The notes under the pieces were generated by a model that saw only the letters and a program-made list of their open reading frames with translations, searched no databases and was not told where the DNA came from. A stretch of DNA of 64,000 nucleotides from Ardenticatenaceae bacterium (GTDB lineage: Bacteria; Chloroflexota; Anaerolineae; Promineifilales; Promineifilaceae), in assembly GCA_020634215.1 (NCBI GenBank), contig JACKCD010000028.1, positions 1-64,000 of the forward strand, written 5' to 3'. Positions 41,893 through 50,080 of the stretch are shown here, one piece after another. Position 1 is the first letter of the stretch. The number at the start of each line of letters is the position of its first letter. Made by a program: the position numbers and the translations under genes.

Positions 41893-42126
41893 AGCCGTTT
41901 CAATTCCTTTTCAAAAATTAATCTATTCAGCAACAGCATCATTGCAGAAAAATTCATTGTAAGCTATAAAGCAAGTTAAAAAACGTATTTTTTGCTTCCA
42001 AATTAGCCATTATAGCAGGTAATATGTCTTGCGTCGAATTCGGGCACCATTGCCCGCACATAACCATGTGGTAAACTACACGCAGTTGTCAAGGACAACC
42101 TAAAATTAAACGTTAGCAGGCATTCC
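41893..42126. other. Divergent intergenic region between secG and the ABC exporter
   Basis: About 234 bases, AT-rich. AAGCAA with an inverted TTGCTT and runs of A and T lies near 41968-41997. TTGTC-AAG-GACAA forms a small palindrome near 42089. No ORF or convincing promoter pair is seen. Confidence 0.4.
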
Positions 42127-42999
42127 GTGATAGAAATCAACAGCGTCACCAAATCGTACTATTCGCTGACCGCACTCGATAACATTACTCTCAAAATTCC
42201 CCGTGGCGTAGTCCTGGGGCTGCTTGGCCCCAATGGTGCTGGCAAATCCACCCTTCTCAAACTGATTGCCGGGTTTCTTAAACCAGACAAAGGTATTATC
42301 AAACCACTGGGACGCGGGTGGCCGGTAATTGGCTACAAACCAGAACGGCTTCTTTTCCCAAACCATCTCACCATTACACAGTATATGGAAACAGTTGCCG
42401 GGGTCAGCAATATTCCCTCCGAAGCCAGCGAAAAGGCAATTTACGACAGTCTGGCACAAGTAAATTTGGTCAATGAGGCCAACAGAAAAATTGGCGGGCT
42501 TTCACGTGGGATGCGGCAACGGTTGGGGTTGGCGCAGTCACTGCTGGGAGACCCGCCGCTGCTGCTGCTTGACGAGCCATCAAATGGGCTTGACCCAACC
42601 GGGCAGGATGAGATGCGTCACTACATTCAGGCATTGCATCAGGCGGGTAAAACCATTGTCATTAGTTCCCACCTGCTTTATGAGATTACGCAGGTTTGCA
42701 CCCAGCTTATTATTTTGAATGAGGGACACATTCATTACCAAAACAGCATGTCAGAAGCATTGGCACTGCGCCCTTATGCCCTCATTCGCACGAATAATGA
42801 TCTGGCTCCTGTGCGGGAGATGCTGCAAACGCTGCATCCCAGCATCCAAATTCAAAAAGACAGCCTAATTCTGCAAAATGAGGCGATTGAACTGCGCCGC
42901 CATATTTTGACCATGCTGCTCAATTTGGGGTATGACGTGGTGCATGTGGAGCAAAAACGGGTGACTTTGTCGGAAATTTATGCGGAGGCGATTCGATGA
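42127..42999 (+). CDS. ABC transporter ATP-binding protein
   Basis: 290 aa with a GTG start. Walker A is Gly-Pro-Asn-Gly-Ala-Gly-Lys-Ser-Thr near residue 38. The signature is Leu-Ser-Arg-Gly-Met-Arg-Gln-Arg near residue 126, Walker B is Leu-Leu-Leu-Leu-Asp-Glu-Pro-Ser near residue 145, and the switch His is in Ser-Ser-His-Leu. The class is the CcmA/ABC-2 exporter type (drug, lipid or NatA-like). It overlaps its permease by 4 bp (ATGA). Upstream secG is divergent. Substrate unknown. Confidence 0.92.
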   Translation: MIEINSVTKSYYSLTALDNITLKIPRGVVLGLLGPNGAGKSTLLKLIAGFLKPDKGIIKPLGRGWPVIGYKPERLLFPNHLTITQYMETVAGVSNIPSEASEKAIYDSLAQVNLVNEANRKIGGLSRGMRQRLGLAQSLLGDPPLLLLDEPSNGLDPTGQDEMRHYIQALHQAGKTIVISSHLLYEITQVCTQLIILNEGHIHYQNSMSEALALRPYALIRTNNDLAPVREMLQTLHPSIQIQKDSLILQNEAIELRRHILTMLLNLGYDVVHVEQKRVTLSEIYAEAIR

Positions 43000-43826
43000 A
43001 ACAGCGGGTATTGACAATGACGCGCTATTTGCTGCGAAGTTTGGCACTGTCATGGACGGGGATTATCTATTTGCTGCTCACGCTGGTCTATTGGCTTGTT
43101 TTCTTCCCGCCTCAGCAAAAAACGCCGGATAGTGATAACTATATTGTGATTATTGGCGTGTTTGGACCGGCGATGACGTTTTTAGTAGCTCTTTCGCTGA
43201 CGACATTGGCAAATCAGGCGTACAATTATCCGCTGGTGGTACGGTTGGCAAGTCGAGTAGAGTATTTAACGGCCGTTCTCCTCGCCACCCTCCTCTTCTC
43301 CACCACCCTCCAGCTTCTTCTCGCCGTTCTCGCTCTCATCAGCGGCCCTGATCTCACATTAAGCCACATTGCCGAAATTCCCCCCATCTGGCTTGCCCCC
43401 AACATCCTGGCCGCCGTTCTCGCCATGCACGCCTCAGATTTTGTGACGGCCGGCTGGTCTCGCGTCTACATCTTCGGCGTTCTCGCCATTTTCCTGCTGG
43501 GGCAAAGCAGCGGCAACTCCGTTAGCGGCTGGTTTGCCAACGCCCTAGAAAACATTGGCGAAATTTTTTGGCAGCAAAACTGGGTTTTTATGGGCAACCA
43601 ATTTACCAAAGTCGCCGACTGGCTCACGGGCGACGGTACCAATAAGTTAGGAGGACTGTTTGGCTTTGTCTTCTGGCCGTTCCGCGCCATGGTTGAAGCC
43701 GTTTCACGCGGCTTCTTCACCCCCTCCGAAGCCCTAGCCCCCGCCATTATCCTGCTCTATGCCACCATCCTTTTCCTGCTGGCAGCCGACTTTTTTGCCA
43801 CCAAAGATCTGTCACTGATTGAGTAG
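42996..43826 (+). CDS. ABC-2-type exporter membrane protein
   Basis: 276 aa with about six transmembrane helices and no recognised soluble domain. Because it overlaps the ATPase gene by 4 bp and has an ABC-2-like topology, it is most likely the permease half. The start ATG at 42996 lies inside the ATGA overlap. One palindrome interrupts helix three as Thr-Ala-Val. Confidence 0.82.
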   Translation: MKQRVLTMTRYLLRSLALSWTGIIYLLLTLVYWLVFFPPQQKTPDSDNYIVIIGVFGPAMTFLVALSLTTLANQAYNYPLVVRLASRVEYLTAVLLATLLFSTTLQLLLAVLALISGPDLTLSHIAEIPPIWLAPNILAAVLAMHASDFVTAGWSRVYIFGVLAIFLLGQSSGNSVSGWFANALENIGEIFWQQNWVFMGNQFTKVADWLTGDGTNKLGGLFGFVFWPFRAMVEAVSRGFFTPSEALAPAIILLYATILFLLAADFFATKDLSLIE

Positions 43827-43851
43827 CCGAGGATTGGCTCCCCTCGGCTAC
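43823..43851. terminator. Hairpin between convergent genes
   Basis: GTAGCCGAGG pairs with CCTCGGCTAC across an 8-9-nt loop, directly after the permease stop. It may serve both convergent genes. No long T-tract follows. Confidence 0.6.
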
Positions 43852-43860
43852 AGGCAAGCC

Positions 43861-44403
43861 TTAATCATCCTCATCCTCTTCATCCCAATTCGGAAAATAC
43901 AAATTGTTTAGCGTCACAATCAGCCGTTCCGCCTCTGGCCGCCCCAACGAACGCCCAAACTCTGTGCGAAACTGCCCATAGTGAAACGCTGGCGTACGCC
44001 GTTCCTCCAAATAGAAAAACGGGCTAACGTGCGCCATGTCGTAAAAGTCTGTTGTGCCCAGCAGCGACACCGGACGGCGAATAATGAGCGATTCCTTATT
44101 GATAAACAGAATCTCCCGATTTGCCAGCAGTGCCATCCACGGCTGCCACACCGCCCGCCGCCCCAAGCGATAAAGAATAAACAGCAAAATCAGGAGCATA
44201 GTTGTAAAGACAAAAGCATACCGCTCCCCTGACAGTGCCGCCTCACGTATCATAAACATGATACCGCCCGCCAGCATCACTAGCCAAGCCAGCACCATGA
44301 CGGTGTAGAGTACCACCAAAAACCAGTTTCGCTTAACCGGCAGCACAACTTTTAGACGCTCTGGCGTCTGCTCAAAATGAACATTGCTAATCATTGGTAA
44401 CAT
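43861..44403 (-). CDS. Hypothetical membrane protein with an acidic tail
   Basis: About 180 aa from the ATG at 44403 (44394 is possible); the frame is open to 44628 but that part is antisense to murJ and implausible. Two adjacent transmembrane helices (Phe-Leu-Val-Val-Leu-Tyr and Met-Leu-Leu-Ile-Leu-Leu-Phe) are followed by a soluble PH-like region and a strongly acidic end (Asp-Glu-Glu-Asp-Glu-Asp-Asp). No known family is recognised. It is divergent from murJ. Confidence 0.65.
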   Translation of the reverse strand: MLPMISNVHFEQTPERLKVVLPVKRNWFLVVLYTVMVLAWLVMLAGGIMFMIREAALSGERYAFVFTTMLLILLFILYRLGRRAVWQPWMALLANREILFINKESLIIRRPVSLLGTTDFYDMAHVSPFFYLEERRTPAFHYGQFRTEFGRSLGRPEAERLIVTLNNLYFPNWDEEDEDD

Positions 44404-44482
44404 GCCGCTAATTTTAGGCGATTCCAGCAAAAAAACACGGTCAACTTCCAAGCGGCACAGTTTTCGGCTACAATCCCGCTCT

Positions 44483-46006
44483 ATGCGCCGCACAAAGCAT
44501 TTGCTGCAATCATCTATTCTTGTCATCCTCTTTTTTGGCCTGGGCAAACTCACGGGGCTGGTTCGCACACGCCTGGTTAGCGTTACGTTTGGCACAGGCA
44601 CTGCATTTGACGCCTTTACGGCTGCCAATCAGCTCCCCGAAGTCTTTTTTATCGTTATTGCCGGTGGCTCGCTGGCAGCAGCATTTATCCCTGTCTATTC
44701 CGCTTATCTACATGACAAGGGACAGCAAGCCGCTATGAAGCTGGCAAACACCGTGCTAACGCTGGTCATTGTCATCTTGGGGCTGCTTTCAGCCACGGGG
44801 GCGTTGTTTGCGCCATGGCTGACGCGCACCATTTTGGTACCCAATTTTGACCCGGCGACGCAGGCATTAACGGCCGTTATCATGCGCGTCATCCTCATCC
44901 AAACCACCATCTTTGGCATCAGCGGTGTCCTAAGCAGCGTCTTAAACGCCCATCAGCATTTCGCCCTCCCCGCCCTGGCACCCATCGCTCTTGACATTGG
45001 CTATTGGCTCGGCCTTGTTTTCTTGGTGCCCTCGCAGGGGATTTTAGGGTTGGCATGGGGCACCGTCATTGGAGCCGTGCTGCATGTTGCCATTCAACTG
45101 CCCGCCCTGCTGCGCTATCGCTACCGCTACTGGCCGACGCTCAACCTGCGGCTGGAGGGCATGGGCGAAATCATGCGGCTGATGGGGCCGCGCATCGTGA
45201 CGCTGGGCGTAATCCAACTCTCAGACCTCTACATTGTGCGGCTGGCATCGGCCTTGCCACCCGGCTCCACCTCAGGCTACTTTTACGGCTTTGCCCTGAT
45301 GCAGTTGCCAGAGACGCTGTTTGGCACGGCCATTGCCCTGGTGGTCTTTCCCACGCTGGCAGAGCTATTTAATGAGGGGGACATGGCTGGGTTAAAACAA
45401 ACGGCCGTTAACACCCTCAGTATCATCTGGACACTCACCATTCCTTGCGCCGCCGGGCTGGTACTGCTCGGCCAGCCAGCCATTTCCTTTCTGCTTGAAG
45501 GGGGCAACTTTACCGCCCAATCCACCCGCCTCGTTTATAGCATCCTTGTTGTATTCAGCGTTCGCATTGTCAGCGAAGCCACCCTGGAAGTTGTTGCCCG
45601 GCTGTTCTACGCCCGGCATAACACCCGCATCCCGATGTTTGCCTATCTCGGCTGGCTTGCCGTCACCGTTTTCCTAGCCTACCTCTTTGTTGACGATTGG
45701 GGCGTTGCTGGATTAGCACTCGCCACTACCGTCGCCTTCACCCTCCTCTCCGCCGTGCTGTTCTGGCTCAACCATCGCGCCCTGGGCGATTTGTGGAACC
45801 GTCGGCTTGGCCTCAGTGCCGTTCGAGCCATTCTGGCTACGGCCGGCATGTCGCTGGTCATCGTTGCCATCAGTCAATTTGTCACCTCCCCCCTTCTCTT
45901 CCTCGCCGCTGGTACAGCTAGTGGCATCCTCAGCTACCTGCTGCTGAATCTGCTGCTTGGTGGTCAAGAGATTCGCTATCTCATAACGCTGCTGCGGTGG
46001 TCATAG
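44483..46006 (+). CDS. murJ: Lipid II flippase MurJ (MviN family)
   Basis: 507 aa from the ATG at 44483; the frame is open from 44384 but that part overlaps the upstream start region. Fourteen hydrophobic segments. The family marks are Gly-Lys-Leu-Thr-Gly-Leu-Val-Arg (helix 1), Ala-Phe-Thr-Ala-Ala-Asn-Gln-Leu-Pro, Gly-Gly-Ser-Leu-Ala-Ala-Ala-Phe and Ala-Leu-Pro-Pro-Gly-Ser. MurJ moves lipid II across the cytoplasmic membrane for peptidoglycan synthesis. It precedes recA on the same strand but recA has its own promoter. Confidence 0.9.
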   Translation: MRRTKHLLQSSILVILFFGLGKLTGLVRTRLVSVTFGTGTAFDAFTAANQLPEVFFIVIAGGSLAAAFIPVYSAYLHDKGQQAAMKLANTVLTLVIVILGLLSATGALFAPWLTRTILVPNFDPATQALTAVIMRVILIQTTIFGISGVLSSVLNAHQHFALPALAPIALDIGYWLGLVFLVPSQGILGLAWGTVIGAVLHVAIQLPALLRYRYRYWPTLNLRLEGMGEIMRLMGPRIVTLGVIQLSDLYIVRLASALPPGSTSGYFYGFALMQLPETLFGTAIALVVFPTLAELFNEGDMAGLKQTAVNTLSIIWTLTIPCAAGLVLLGQPAISFLLEGGNFTAQSTRLVYSILVVFSVRIVSEATLEVVARLFYARHNTRIPMFAYLGWLAVTVFLAYLFVDDWGVAGLALATTVAFTLLSAVLFWLNHRALGDLWNRRLGLSAVRAILATAGMSLVIVAISQFVTSPLLFLAAGTASGILSYLLLNLLLGGQEIRYLITLLRWS

Positions 46007-46025
46007 CAAGGCCATTCTCGAATAC

Positions 46026-46041
46026 TTGAACGATTGTTCAA
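46026..46041. promoter_or_regulatory. LexA/SOS-type operator upstream of recA
   Basis: TTGAAC-GATT-GTTCAA is a 16-bp inverted repeat containing GAAC-N4-GTTC, the Gram-positive-type (Bacillus DinR/LexA) SOS core. It lies 16 bp upstream of the -35 box of the recA promoter, which fits LexA control of recA. Whether this organism's LexA uses this box is inferred. Confidence 0.72.
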
Positions 46042-46057
46042 TTTCCCATATCCAGCA

Positions 46058-46086
46058 TTGACTTTGAAGAACAAACGTGCTACAAT
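46058..46086 (+). promoter_or_regulatory. Sigma-70-type promoter of recA
   Basis: TTGACT (46058-46063) and TACAAT (46081-46086) are separated by exactly 17 nt. The transcript would start near 46094, about 110 nt before the recA ATG. Confidence 0.8.
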
Positions 46087-46202
46087 CTGTTCTATCTTAC
46101 CCAAACAAACAGATTCAGTAGATGCTCCCTTTGCCAAGCGACCGGCACAAAACGGCCGTTTTTGCTTGCTGCTTTGTGGTGCAAACAGTAGGAGAAACAA
46201 CC

Positions 46203-47258
46203 ATGGCAAGTAAATCATCGGATAACGGCCGTTTAGCAACCCTTGAAAAAACCTTGGATACTATCACCAAACGATATGGCGAAGGCACCATCATGCGTTT
46301 AGGCGAAGCCACAAACCTCAACATCGAATCCATCCCCACCGGTGCCCTCTCCCTCGACATCGCCCTGGGCATTGGCGGCGTGCCGCGTGGCCGCATCATC
46401 GAAATCTACGGCCCCGAATCATCCGGTAAAACTACCCTTTGCCAGCACATCATCGCCGAGGCGCAAAAACGGGGTGGCGTGTGCGCCTTTATTGACATGG
46501 AACATGCCCTCGACCCCACTTATGCGGCTCGCTGCGGCGTAGACATCAACAACCTCTATATCTCCCAACCCGACACCGGTGAACAAGCACTCGAAATTGC
46601 TGATGCGCTTATTCGCTCTGGCACCATGGATGTGGTGGTTGTAGACTCCGTAGCCGCCCTTGTGCCCCGCGCTGAAATCGAAGGCGACATGGGTGACTCC
46701 CACGTCGGTTTACAAGCTCGCCTCATGTCGCAAGCACTTCGCAAATTGGCTGGTGCCATCAAGCAAACCAACACCGTCGTCATCTTCACCAATCAACTCC
46801 GCATGAAAATCGGCGTTATGTTTGGCAACCCCGAAACCACAACCGGCGGCAACGCACTCAAATTTTATGCCTCAGTCCGCCTCGATATCCGCCGCATTCA
46901 ATCTATCAAAGCCGGTGGCGACATCATTGGTAACCGCACCCGTGTTAAGGTCAAGAAAAACAAGGTCGCGCCACCTTTCCTGGAATGCGAATTCGACATC
47001 ATGTACAACGAGGGCATTTCCTTCTCTGGCGATTTGCTCGACCTGGCAACTGAATATGAAATCGTTTCCAAGCGGGGTGCCTATTTCCGCTATGGCGAAA
47101 CCATGCTTGGTCAAGGGCGGGAAAACGCTAAGCTGTTCCTCATGGAAAACCCAGCCATGATGGACGAACTGGAATACCTTGTACGCAAAACAGCCGGCCT
47201 ACCGATTGGTGAATTTGAGGCAGTGGGCGCAGAAACGGTCGTTGAAGAAGCTTTCTAA
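46203..47258 (+). CDS. recA: Recombinase RecA
   Basis: 351 aa. The ATG at 46203 is preceded by AGGAG. Walker A Gly-Pro-Glu-Ser-Ser-Gly-Lys-Thr-Thr near residue 70. Walker B is in Val-Val-Val-Val-Asp-Ser near residue 145. Loop 2 (Gly-Asn-Pro-Glu-Thr-Thr-Thr-Gly-Gly) and the Lys-Val-Lys-Lys-Asn-Lys segment are conserved. RecA polymerises on single-stranded DNA for homologous recombination and LexA cleavage. A palindrome is present only in the non-conserved N-terminal codons (Asn-Gly-Arg). Confidence 0.98.
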   Translation: MASKSSDNGRLATLEKTLDTITKRYGEGTIMRLGEATNLNIESIPTGALSLDIALGIGGVPRGRIIEIYGPESSGKTTLCQHIIAEAQKRGGVCAFIDMEHALDPTYAARCGVDINNLYISQPDTGEQALEIADALIRSGTMDVVVVDSVAALVPRAEIEGDMGDSHVGLQARLMSQALRKLAGAIKQTNTVVIFTNQLRMKIGVMFGNPETTTGGNALKFYASVRLDIRRIQSIKAGGDIIGNRTRVKVKKNKVAPPFLECEFDIMYNEGISFSGDLLDLATEYEIVSKRGAYFRYGETMLGQGRENAKLFLMENPAMMDELEYLVRKTAGLPIGEFEAVGAETVVEEAF

Positions 47259-47283
47259 CAACTAAACCACACTAACCCACCAA

Positions 47284-47330
47284 ACCCACCAAATAGCGGC
47301 ATCCTCCAGCTATTTGGTGGGTCTTTTTTT
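47284..47330 (+). terminator. Rho-independent terminator of recA
   Basis: ACCCACCAAATAGC pairs with GCTATTTGGTGGGT, then CTTTTTTT. A textbook stem and T-tract, 25 bp after the stop. Confidence 0.92.
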
Positions 47331-47363
47331 GCAAACTCATTTGTGAAAAGTAGCGCAAAAGGG

Positions 47364-47391
47364 TTGACAGCCCCTATGGGCTTGCTATAAT
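47364..47391 (+). promoter_or_regulatory. Consensus sigma-70-type promoter of the S1-domain gene
   Basis: A perfect TTGACA (47364-47369) and a perfect TATAAT (47386-47391) are separated by 16 nt. This is the best promoter match in the window, fitting a highly expressed translation gene. Confidence 0.88.
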
Positions 47392-47418
47392 AATGAATTG
47401 TCTTTAGGAGTTATATTA

Positions 47419-47496
47419 GTGTTCTGCCCCCATACAAGTGTTGACAACTTATCTCATAAAGAGCGCGGAGCGCAGACACCACAAATCCCTGCGTAG
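47419..47496 (+). CDS. Possible leader ORF upstream of the S1-domain gene
   Basis: A GTG at 47419, with TAGGAG 8 nt upstream, opens 25 codons (Met-Phe-Cys-Pro-His-Thr...) ending TAG at 47494-47496. That TAG overlaps the Shine-Dalgarno sequence (TAGGAG) of the S1-domain gene. It lies in the 5' leader of about 115 nt. Whether it is translated is not known; the length is near chance expectation. Confidence 0.35.
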   Translation: MFCPHTSVDNLSHKERGAQTPQIPA

Positions 47497-47508
47497 GAGA
47501 AAGTTGTG

Positions 47509-48453
47509 ATGAGTGAAGAGTTAATCGAACAAGAAGCCACAGAGGAAACCCCGGCCACCACAGACGCGGAAACCTCGACCGATGCTGTTGTTGAAGAAAC
47601 TACAGCACCGGAGGCACCCATTGCTGAAGCTGTTGACGATGTCGCCGATGAAGCGGATGCTGAGACCGATGAAGCAGATGCCGAAAACGATGGCCCCGTT
47701 ACCGGCCTTGCCAGCCTCAAACGCAAAATGAAACTCACGGGCACAGTCACCCGCCTTGAGCTTTATGGGGCGTTCATTGATGTCGGTCTTGATACCAATG
47801 CTTTAATCCACATTTCCAAACTTGGCAAAGAACACGTCAACCGCGTTTCAGATGTTCTTTCTGTTGGTCAAGAAGTAACCGTTTGGGTGGAAAAAGTTGA
47901 CCCTGCCCGCAAGCAGATCATGGTAACCATGATTGAACCTTTGGGCGTTGAGTGGCGCGACCTCAAAAATGGTCAGACCTATACTGGCACCATCACCCGC
48001 TTGGAAAATTATGGCGCATTTGTCAACATTGGTGCCGAACGGGAAGGGTTAGTTCATATTAGTGAACTGAGCCACGACTATGTCAAACAGCCAAGCGAAG
48101 TCGTTAATGTCGGCGATGAGGTGCAGGTGCAGGTTCTTGGCTTTAGCAAGCGGAAGCGCCGCATTGATCTCAGCATGAAGGCCTTGATGGAAAAGCCAAC
48201 CATCGAACAAATTTTGGCTCCTACACATCAGCCAGAGCCTGTCAGCTATGATTACCCTGAAGAGGAAGAAATTGACGAAGACGTACCAACCGCTATGGAA
48301 TACGCTCTACGGAAAGCGTTCGGGCAGGATATGGAATATGATGGTCGTCGGGGCAAGAAACGGGGTGGGAAGAAAAAGAAGCAGCGCCGGGAACGCAGCC
48401 GGTCACAGCAGGAAGCACTGTTGGAACGCACCCTTTATTCCCGGATGGATTAG
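47509..48453 (+). CDS. S1 RNA-binding domain protein (ribosomal protein S1-like)
   Basis: 314 aa from the ATG at 47509, with AGGAGA upstream. The first ~65 residues are an acidic Glu/Ala/Asp/Thr-rich tail. Two S1 OB-fold domains follow (residues about 75-145 and 155-230), each with Tyr-Gly-Ala-Phe and Leu/Val-Ile-His-Ile-Ser. The C-terminus is basic (Gly-Lys-Lys-Arg-Gly-Gly-Lys-Lys-Lys-Lys-Gln-Arg-Arg). Full-length S1 proteins have four to six such domains; this short form is like those in Chloroflexota and Firmicutes. It is probably involved in mRNA binding on the 30S subunit. Confidence 0.88.
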   Translation: MSEELIEQEATEETPATTDAETSTDAVVEETTAPEAPIAEAVDDVADEADAETDEADAENDGPVTGLASLKRKMKLTGTVTRLELYGAFIDVGLDTNALIHISKLGKEHVNRVSDVLSVGQEVTVWVEKVDPARKQIMVTMIEPLGVEWRDLKNGQTYTGTITRLENYGAFVNIGAEREGLVHISELSHDYVKQPSEVVNVGDEVQVQVLGFSKRKRRIDLSMKALMEKPTIEQILAPTHQPEPVSYDYPEEEEIDEDVPTAMEYALRKAFGQDMEYDGRRGKKRGGKKKKQRRERSRSQQEALLERTLYSRMD

Positions 48454-48458
48454 ATGAA

Positions 48459-48490
48459 AAAAAGCTCTACGGAAACCGTAGAGCTTTTTT
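48459..48490 (+). terminator. Rho-independent terminator of the S1-domain gene
   Basis: AAAGCTCTACGG pairs with CCGTAGAGCTTT around an AAA loop, ending in a T-run. The IS66-type element inserted just downstream, with its target duplication starting right after the T-run. Confidence 0.92.
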
Positions 48491-48498
48491 ATTTTCGG

Positions 48499-50072
48499 GT
48501 TACTACTAAGCCAACGGGCTTGGGATTAAAAAGTTAATAGAATTCATATCAAAATCAAACGCAAATCCAATAAGGTAACGCGAAAATAGCAAATCATGGT
48601 AACGCTGGAAACGGTTGACCGCAAGCAACTCAACAAGCTTGACAAACAAAGCCTCATCGAATTGCTGCTGAGTGGTTTGGCTCGGATTGATGAATTGGAA
48701 AGGGTCGTCGCCAATCAAACAGCAATCATCCATCAGTTACAAGACCAGTTAAGCAAGAACAGCAGTAACAGTAGCAAACCACCAAGTAGTGATGGTCTCA
48801 AAAAACCTAAGACCCGCAGTTTGCGCCAGAAAGGAAAGCGACCGCTTGGTGGGCAGCCCGGTCATAAGGGCAACACCTTAAAGATGGTTGCCGAACCAGA
48901 CTATGTAGAACCGCACCCGCTTTTGCATTGCCCCCATTGTCAGACCGACTTGTCGGAGATAGAAGCGGTCGGGCATGAGAAACGTCAGGTGTTCGACATC
49001 CCCCCCGTCCGTCTTGAAGTGACCGAACATCAAGTTGAAGTCAAACAATGCCCTGGTTGTGGTCAACAAGTCAAGGGAGCGTTTCCGCCAGAAGTAAGCC
49101 AACCAACCCAATACGGTTCGCGTCTGAAAGCGCAAACCAGTTATCTGAATGTCTACCACTTCATTCCTCTGGCACGTACCGAAGAATTGTTGACTGATTT
49201 CTATGGACAAGCTCCTGCTGAAGCCGTCGTTATTCAGGCAAACGACGACTTGGCTGAAAAGGTCAAACCCAGTTTGGACAGTGTGAGACAACAACTGATC
49301 CACGCCGCCGCCGTCCATTTCGATGAAAGCGGGTTGCGTGTTGAAAATGAACTACAGTGGCTGCACGTTGCCAGTACAACAGGACTGACACATTACCATG
49401 TCCACCGCAAAAGAGGACAAGAAGGGATGGACGCGGGGGGCATCTTGCCTGAGTTTAACGGCAAGGCGGTTCACGACCATTTTTCCGCTTACTTGCAGTT
49501 TGATAACAGCCAGCACTGTTTCTGTAACGCCCATCATCTGCGTGAATTGCAATTTGTGACCGAACAGTATCAGCAATCATGGGCGACAGAGTTGGCGCAA
49601 CTGCTCCTGACTATCAAGGCAGAAGTGGTGGCAACGCCCGAGCCAGCCATGAGTTTGCCGACAGACCGCTTGGCCTACTACGAGATTGAGTACGATAAGC
49701 TTATATGCCAAGGGTTAGCCGCTAACCCACCGCCAATCAATCCGCCGCTCCAAAAACGAGGGCGGCCAAAGCAATCACCGCCAAAGAACCTGCTTGACCG
49801 CTTGGTGAAGCACAAATCAGGGGTGTTGGCTTTTATGTATGACTTTGCCGTTCCTTTTGACAACAACCTAGCGGAACGGGATGTCAGGATGGTAAAGGTC
49901 AAGCAAAAAGTATCCGGTGCTTTCCGTACCAAGAACGGTGCAGATACGTTCTGTGCACTTCGTTCTTATATCTCAACAGCGCGTAAACAAGGGCAGAATG
50001 TGATTGAAGCCTTACATGATGCCTTTCTTGGGAATCCTTTCATTCCCTCTTTGCCAGAGGCTTAGTAGTTAC
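48499..50072 (+). mobile_element. Complete IS66-family insertion sequence (single-ORF, ISBst12-like)
   Basis: 1,574 bp bounded by 14-bp terminal inverted repeats: GTTACTACTAAGCC at 48499-48512 and GTAACTACTAAGCC (inverted) at 50059-50072, one mismatch. IS66 ends characteristically begin GTAA. The flanking 8 bp ATTTTCGG occurs at 48491-48498 and again at 50073-50080, a perfect target-site duplication of the length typical of IS66. It holds one transposase gene and no tnpA/tnpB, as in the ISBst12 group. The exact duplication indicates recent insertion. Confidence 0.95.
48596..50065 (+). CDS. IS66-family transposase
   Basis: 489 aa. The N-terminal coiled coil (Leu-Arg-Ile-like, ...Leu-Ser-Lys-Asn-Ser-Ser-Asn-Ser-Ser-Lys-Pro-Pro-Ser-Ser-Asp) is the TnpC leader of IS66 transposases. 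The Gly-Gly-Gln-Pro-Gly-His-Lys-Gly segment and the Cys-x2-Cys zinc pairs (Cys-Pro-His-Cys; Cys-Pro-Gly-Cys) follow, then a DDE core: Phe-Asp-Glu-Ser-Gly, His-Asp-His-Phe, and C-terminal Asn-Asn-Leu-Ala-Glu-Arg-Asp. The stop is inside the right terminal repeat. No in-frame defect is seen, so it could be active. Confidence 0.95.
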   Translation: MVTLETVDRKQLNKLDKQSLIELLLSGLARIDELERVVANQTAIIHQLQDQLSKNSSNSSKPPSSDGLKKPKTRSLRQKGKRPLGGQPGHKGNTLKMVAEPDYVEPHPLLHCPHCQTDLSEIEAVGHEKRQVFDIPPVRLEVTEHQVEVKQCPGCGQQVKGAFPPEVSQPTQYGSRLKAQTSYLNVYHFIPLARTEELLTDFYGQAPAEAVVIQANDDLAEKVKPSLDSVRQQLIHAAAVHFDESGLRVENELQWLHVASTTGLTHYHVHRKRGQEGMDAGGILPEFNGKAVHDHFSAYLQFDNSQHCFCNAHHLRELQFVTEQYQQSWATELAQLLLTIKAEVVATPEPAMSLPTDRLAYYEIEYDKLICQGLAANPPPINPPLQKRGRPKQSPPKNLLDRLVKHKSGVLAFMYDFAVPFDNNLAERDVRMVKVKQKVSGAFRTKNGADTFCALRSYISTARKQGQNVIEALHDAFLGNPFIPSLPEA

Positions 50073-50080
50073 ATTTTCGG

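Noticed and set aside
44404..44628. N-terminal extension of the acidic-tail membrane protein
   Set aside because: The extension is antisense to the start of murJ and reads Arg/Ser/Pro-rich sequence typical of shadow frames.
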